Source: Psychrobacter glacincola
GTDB lineage: Bacteria; Pseudomonadota; Gammaproteobacteria; Pseudomonadales; Moraxellaceae
Assembly: GCA_001411745.2 (NCBI GenBank)
Contig: LIQB01000002.1
Span: forward strand, 249,892 to 313,891
Direction: 5' to 3'
Length of the DNA: 64,000 nucleotides
Notes under the pieces: generated by a model
What the model saw: the letters and a program-made list of their open reading frames with translations, nothing else
Database searches by the model: none
Told to the model about the DNA's origin: nothing
Program-made: the position numbers and the translations under genes
Shown here: in pieces, positions 62,872-64,000 of the stretch
Layout: each line of letters begins with the position of its first letter
Position numbering within the stretch: position 1 is the first letter of the stretch

Positions 62872-63720
62872 TTAAAGCTGACTTAACTCTACTTGCAACG
62901 CGTCAAGCTCTACTTGTTTGCTCTCATTTGGACGGACACTTAGCTGTTTTTCTAGCTTTTTAATTTTACTACGAAGCTTCGCTGCGGCAATAGTATTTTT
63001 TGCCTGCGCTTCGCTGATATTCAACGATTGACTAGCGGCATTGTTCAGTTTTGCTTCAACCATGCTGACCACAGGTCTACTATTGCTACTATCAGCCAGC
63101 TGCTCGGTGACGCGTCTTAAATGAGTATGATAGCGCTGTCTTAAATCTTCTTGCTCTGTGGTACGTTCAGAGCTAGACAGCTCCCGTTCAACAGTGACCA
63201 AGTCGATACAGTCGACTGGACAAGGAGCGATGCAAAGCTCGCAGCCGGTGCATAAATCCGTAAAGATAGTATGCATGTGCTTACCAGTACCCACAATAGC
63301 ATCGACTGGGCAGGCAGGTATACATTTGGTGCAGCCGATACAATCATCTTCACGGATCACCGCACGTACCTCAGTCGGACGTTCAGAGGTCGCATCTATT
63401 GGCCACTGAGAAGGCGCAGCGCTAAGTATCGCTTCATGACTATCTATATTAATGATTTGAGCGATAGCATTGGTAACGGGTTGACCACCGGGTACACATT
63501 TATTGTATGGTTCATTGTCTAGCACGATAGCTGCGGCATAGGGCAAGCAGCCGTCTGGGTGCTCGCAAAGTCCACATTGTGTTTGCGGTAGACAAGCATC
63601 AATATATGAGATTTTCGCTTGTATGTCCGCAGGTAAGCGCTCTATATCCAACGTGTCGAACAAGATTGGCAAATTGGTGAGACGGATGTGGGTGCTATTT
63701 TTACTAGTGGTGCTTTGCAT
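62872..63720 (-). CDS. rsxB: RnfB/RsxB-like ferredoxin protein without the membrane anchor
   Basis: 282 residues. The Fe-S domain at 43-75 (CLPQTQCGLCEHPDGCLPYA ... KCVPGG) matches the RnfB [4Fe-4S] module. Two ferredoxin motifs follow: CIGCTKCIPACPVDAIVG at 127-143 and CTGCELCIAPCPVDCIDLV at 157-175. The hydrophobic anchor expected at the N-terminus of RnfB is replaced by a polar stretch (MQSTTSKNSTHIRLTN). A C-terminal helical extension of about 100 residues (KLRSKIKKLEKQLSVRPNE) may be a coiled coil. No rnfA, C, D, G or E is in the window. In Moraxellaceae this gene commonly stands alone next to nth. Role: electron carrier, partner unknown. Confidence 0.88.
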   Translation of the reverse strand: MQSTTSKNSTHIRLTNLPILFDTLDIERLPADIQAKISYIDACLPQTQCGLCEHPDGCLPYAAAIVLDNEPYNKCVPGGQPVTNAIAQIINIDSHEAILSAAPSQWPIDATSERPTEVRAVIREDDCIGCTKCIPACPVDAIVGTGKHMHTIFTDLCTGCELCIAPCPVDCIDLVTVERELSSSERTTEQEDLRQRYHTHLRRVTEQLADSSNSRPVVSMVEAKLNNAASQSLNISEAQAKNTIAAAKLRSKIKKLEKQLSVRPNESKQVELDALQVELSQL

Positions 63721-63741
63721 ATGCTTTAAAACCTTAATATC

Positions 63742-63766
63742 AGTGCTAAGTGCTAAGTGCTAAGTG
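63742..63766. repeat. Short tandem repeat AGTGCTA
   Basis: Three and a half copies of the 7-bp unit AGTGCTA just upstream of the RnfB-like gene. Likely a slippage tract, possibly affecting spacing of the promoter. Confidence 0.6.
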
Positions 63767-63836
63767 TGCTCTGAGCGCTGACATTAGAATAATAGGATAA
63801 TAACGATATTGATAAATGCTGCATTGATATTATAGA

Positions 63837-64000
63837 TTAAAGCAAAATACCTTGCTCATTGGCAATTTGTGCAATCAGCGCGTAAGCAATGCTACCTTTT
63901 GAGGGTATTTTTGGCAAATTTGACAGATCAAAAAAATCGGCGTGCGACAGCTCATCTTCTTGGATAACAATTTCGCCAGCTGCATAAGAAGCACGAAAGC
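63837..64000 (-). CDS. NudC-like NAD(H) diphosphatase, 3' end
   Basis: The last 54 codons of a leftward gene; the beginning lies beyond base 64000. The translation ends FRASYAAGEIVIQEDELSHADFFDLSNLPKIPSKGSIAYALIAQIANEQ before the TAA at 63837. That looks like the C-terminus of the NudC family of Nudix hydrolases (E-I-x-x-A-x-F/W-F/Y ... LP-x-x-P-x-x-x-S-I-A), which split NAD(H) and decap NAD-RNA. The Nudix box itself is outside the window, so the exact enzyme is a guess from this tail. Confidence 0.65.
   Translation of the reverse strand, partial: FRASYAAGEIVIQEDELSHADFFDLSNLPKIPSKGSIAYALIAQIANEQGILL

Noticed and set aside
1..64000. CRISPR arrays, tRNA or rRNA genes, prophage
   Set aside because: No regularly spaced repeats, no cloverleaf-type sequence, and no phage structural genes were seen on reading both strands by eye.

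Overview
The window is a stretch of ordinary gammaproteobacterial chromosome, most likely from Psychrobacter or a close relative in the Moraxellaceae. This is inferred from recognised protein families, gene content (GreA, CarAB, PrfB, ClpB, MetK), moderate G+C with AT-rich spacers, and the mix of BCCT carriers and polyamine catabolism. No database search was run. I found 49 genes, two of them cut by the window ends, and no rRNA, tRNA or CRISPR array.

Region 1 (1-8.5 kb). After the start of a phosphodiester-glycosidase-like lipoprotein gene and a membrane-anchored FMN glutamate-synthase-like gene lies an RNA-repair locus. rtcB, a TPR-HEPN gene of the LA2681-like type and rtcA run leftward. rtcR, a sigma-54 activator with a CARF-type sensor, runs rightward. 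A sigma-54 promoter with exact GG-10-GC spacing lies upstream of rtcB. The HEPN gene is split by an in-frame TGA and is much more AT-rich than rtcB. HEPN RNases commonly leave the 2',3'-cyclic phosphate and 5'-OH ends that RtcB seals, so this looks like a possible cut-and-repair module, or the remains of one. It is the most interesting item here.

Region 2 (8.5-29.2 kb) is a large catabolic block. It holds an IclR regulator with gcdH and a class III CoA-transferase, a histone-deacetylase-family deacetylase, and a second IclR regulator with gabD, gabT and an APC permease. The opposite strand carries a second semialdehyde dehydrogenase, aguA, aguB, an NhaC-family carrier, puuB and puuA, facing puuD and puuR. 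Together these can take agmatine to putrescine to GABA to succinate. With gcdH and the CoA-transferase they could also take cadaverine or 5-aminovalerate to glutaryl-CoA and crotonyl-CoA.

Region 3 (29.3-35 kb) has a GT-B glycosyltransferase, a paired radical SAM / TIGR03915-type putative DNA-repair module, and two exported proteins of unknown function. Region 4 (35.4-50.4 kb) is mostly housekeeping: greA, carB and carA, gamma-carbonic anhydrase, a HAD phosphatase, prfB with its programmed frameshift, ppnP, a GNAT enzyme, topoisomerase IB, an acyl-CoA synthetase plus SDR pair, and an L,D-transpeptidase.

Region 5 (50.8-64 kb) has clpB behind a sigma-32-like promoter, a PQQ sugar dehydrogenase, tandem BCCT carriers whose promoters were duplicated with them, a Kazal-like lipoprotein, a DUF3144 protein, metK, a DJ-1 family protein, nth, an RnfB-like ferredoxin protein without a membrane anchor, and the end of a NudC-like Nudix gene. 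A 170-bp inverted-repeat element (MITE-like) lies at about 61.9 kb, and a degenerate 62-bp relative lies at about 42.5 kb.
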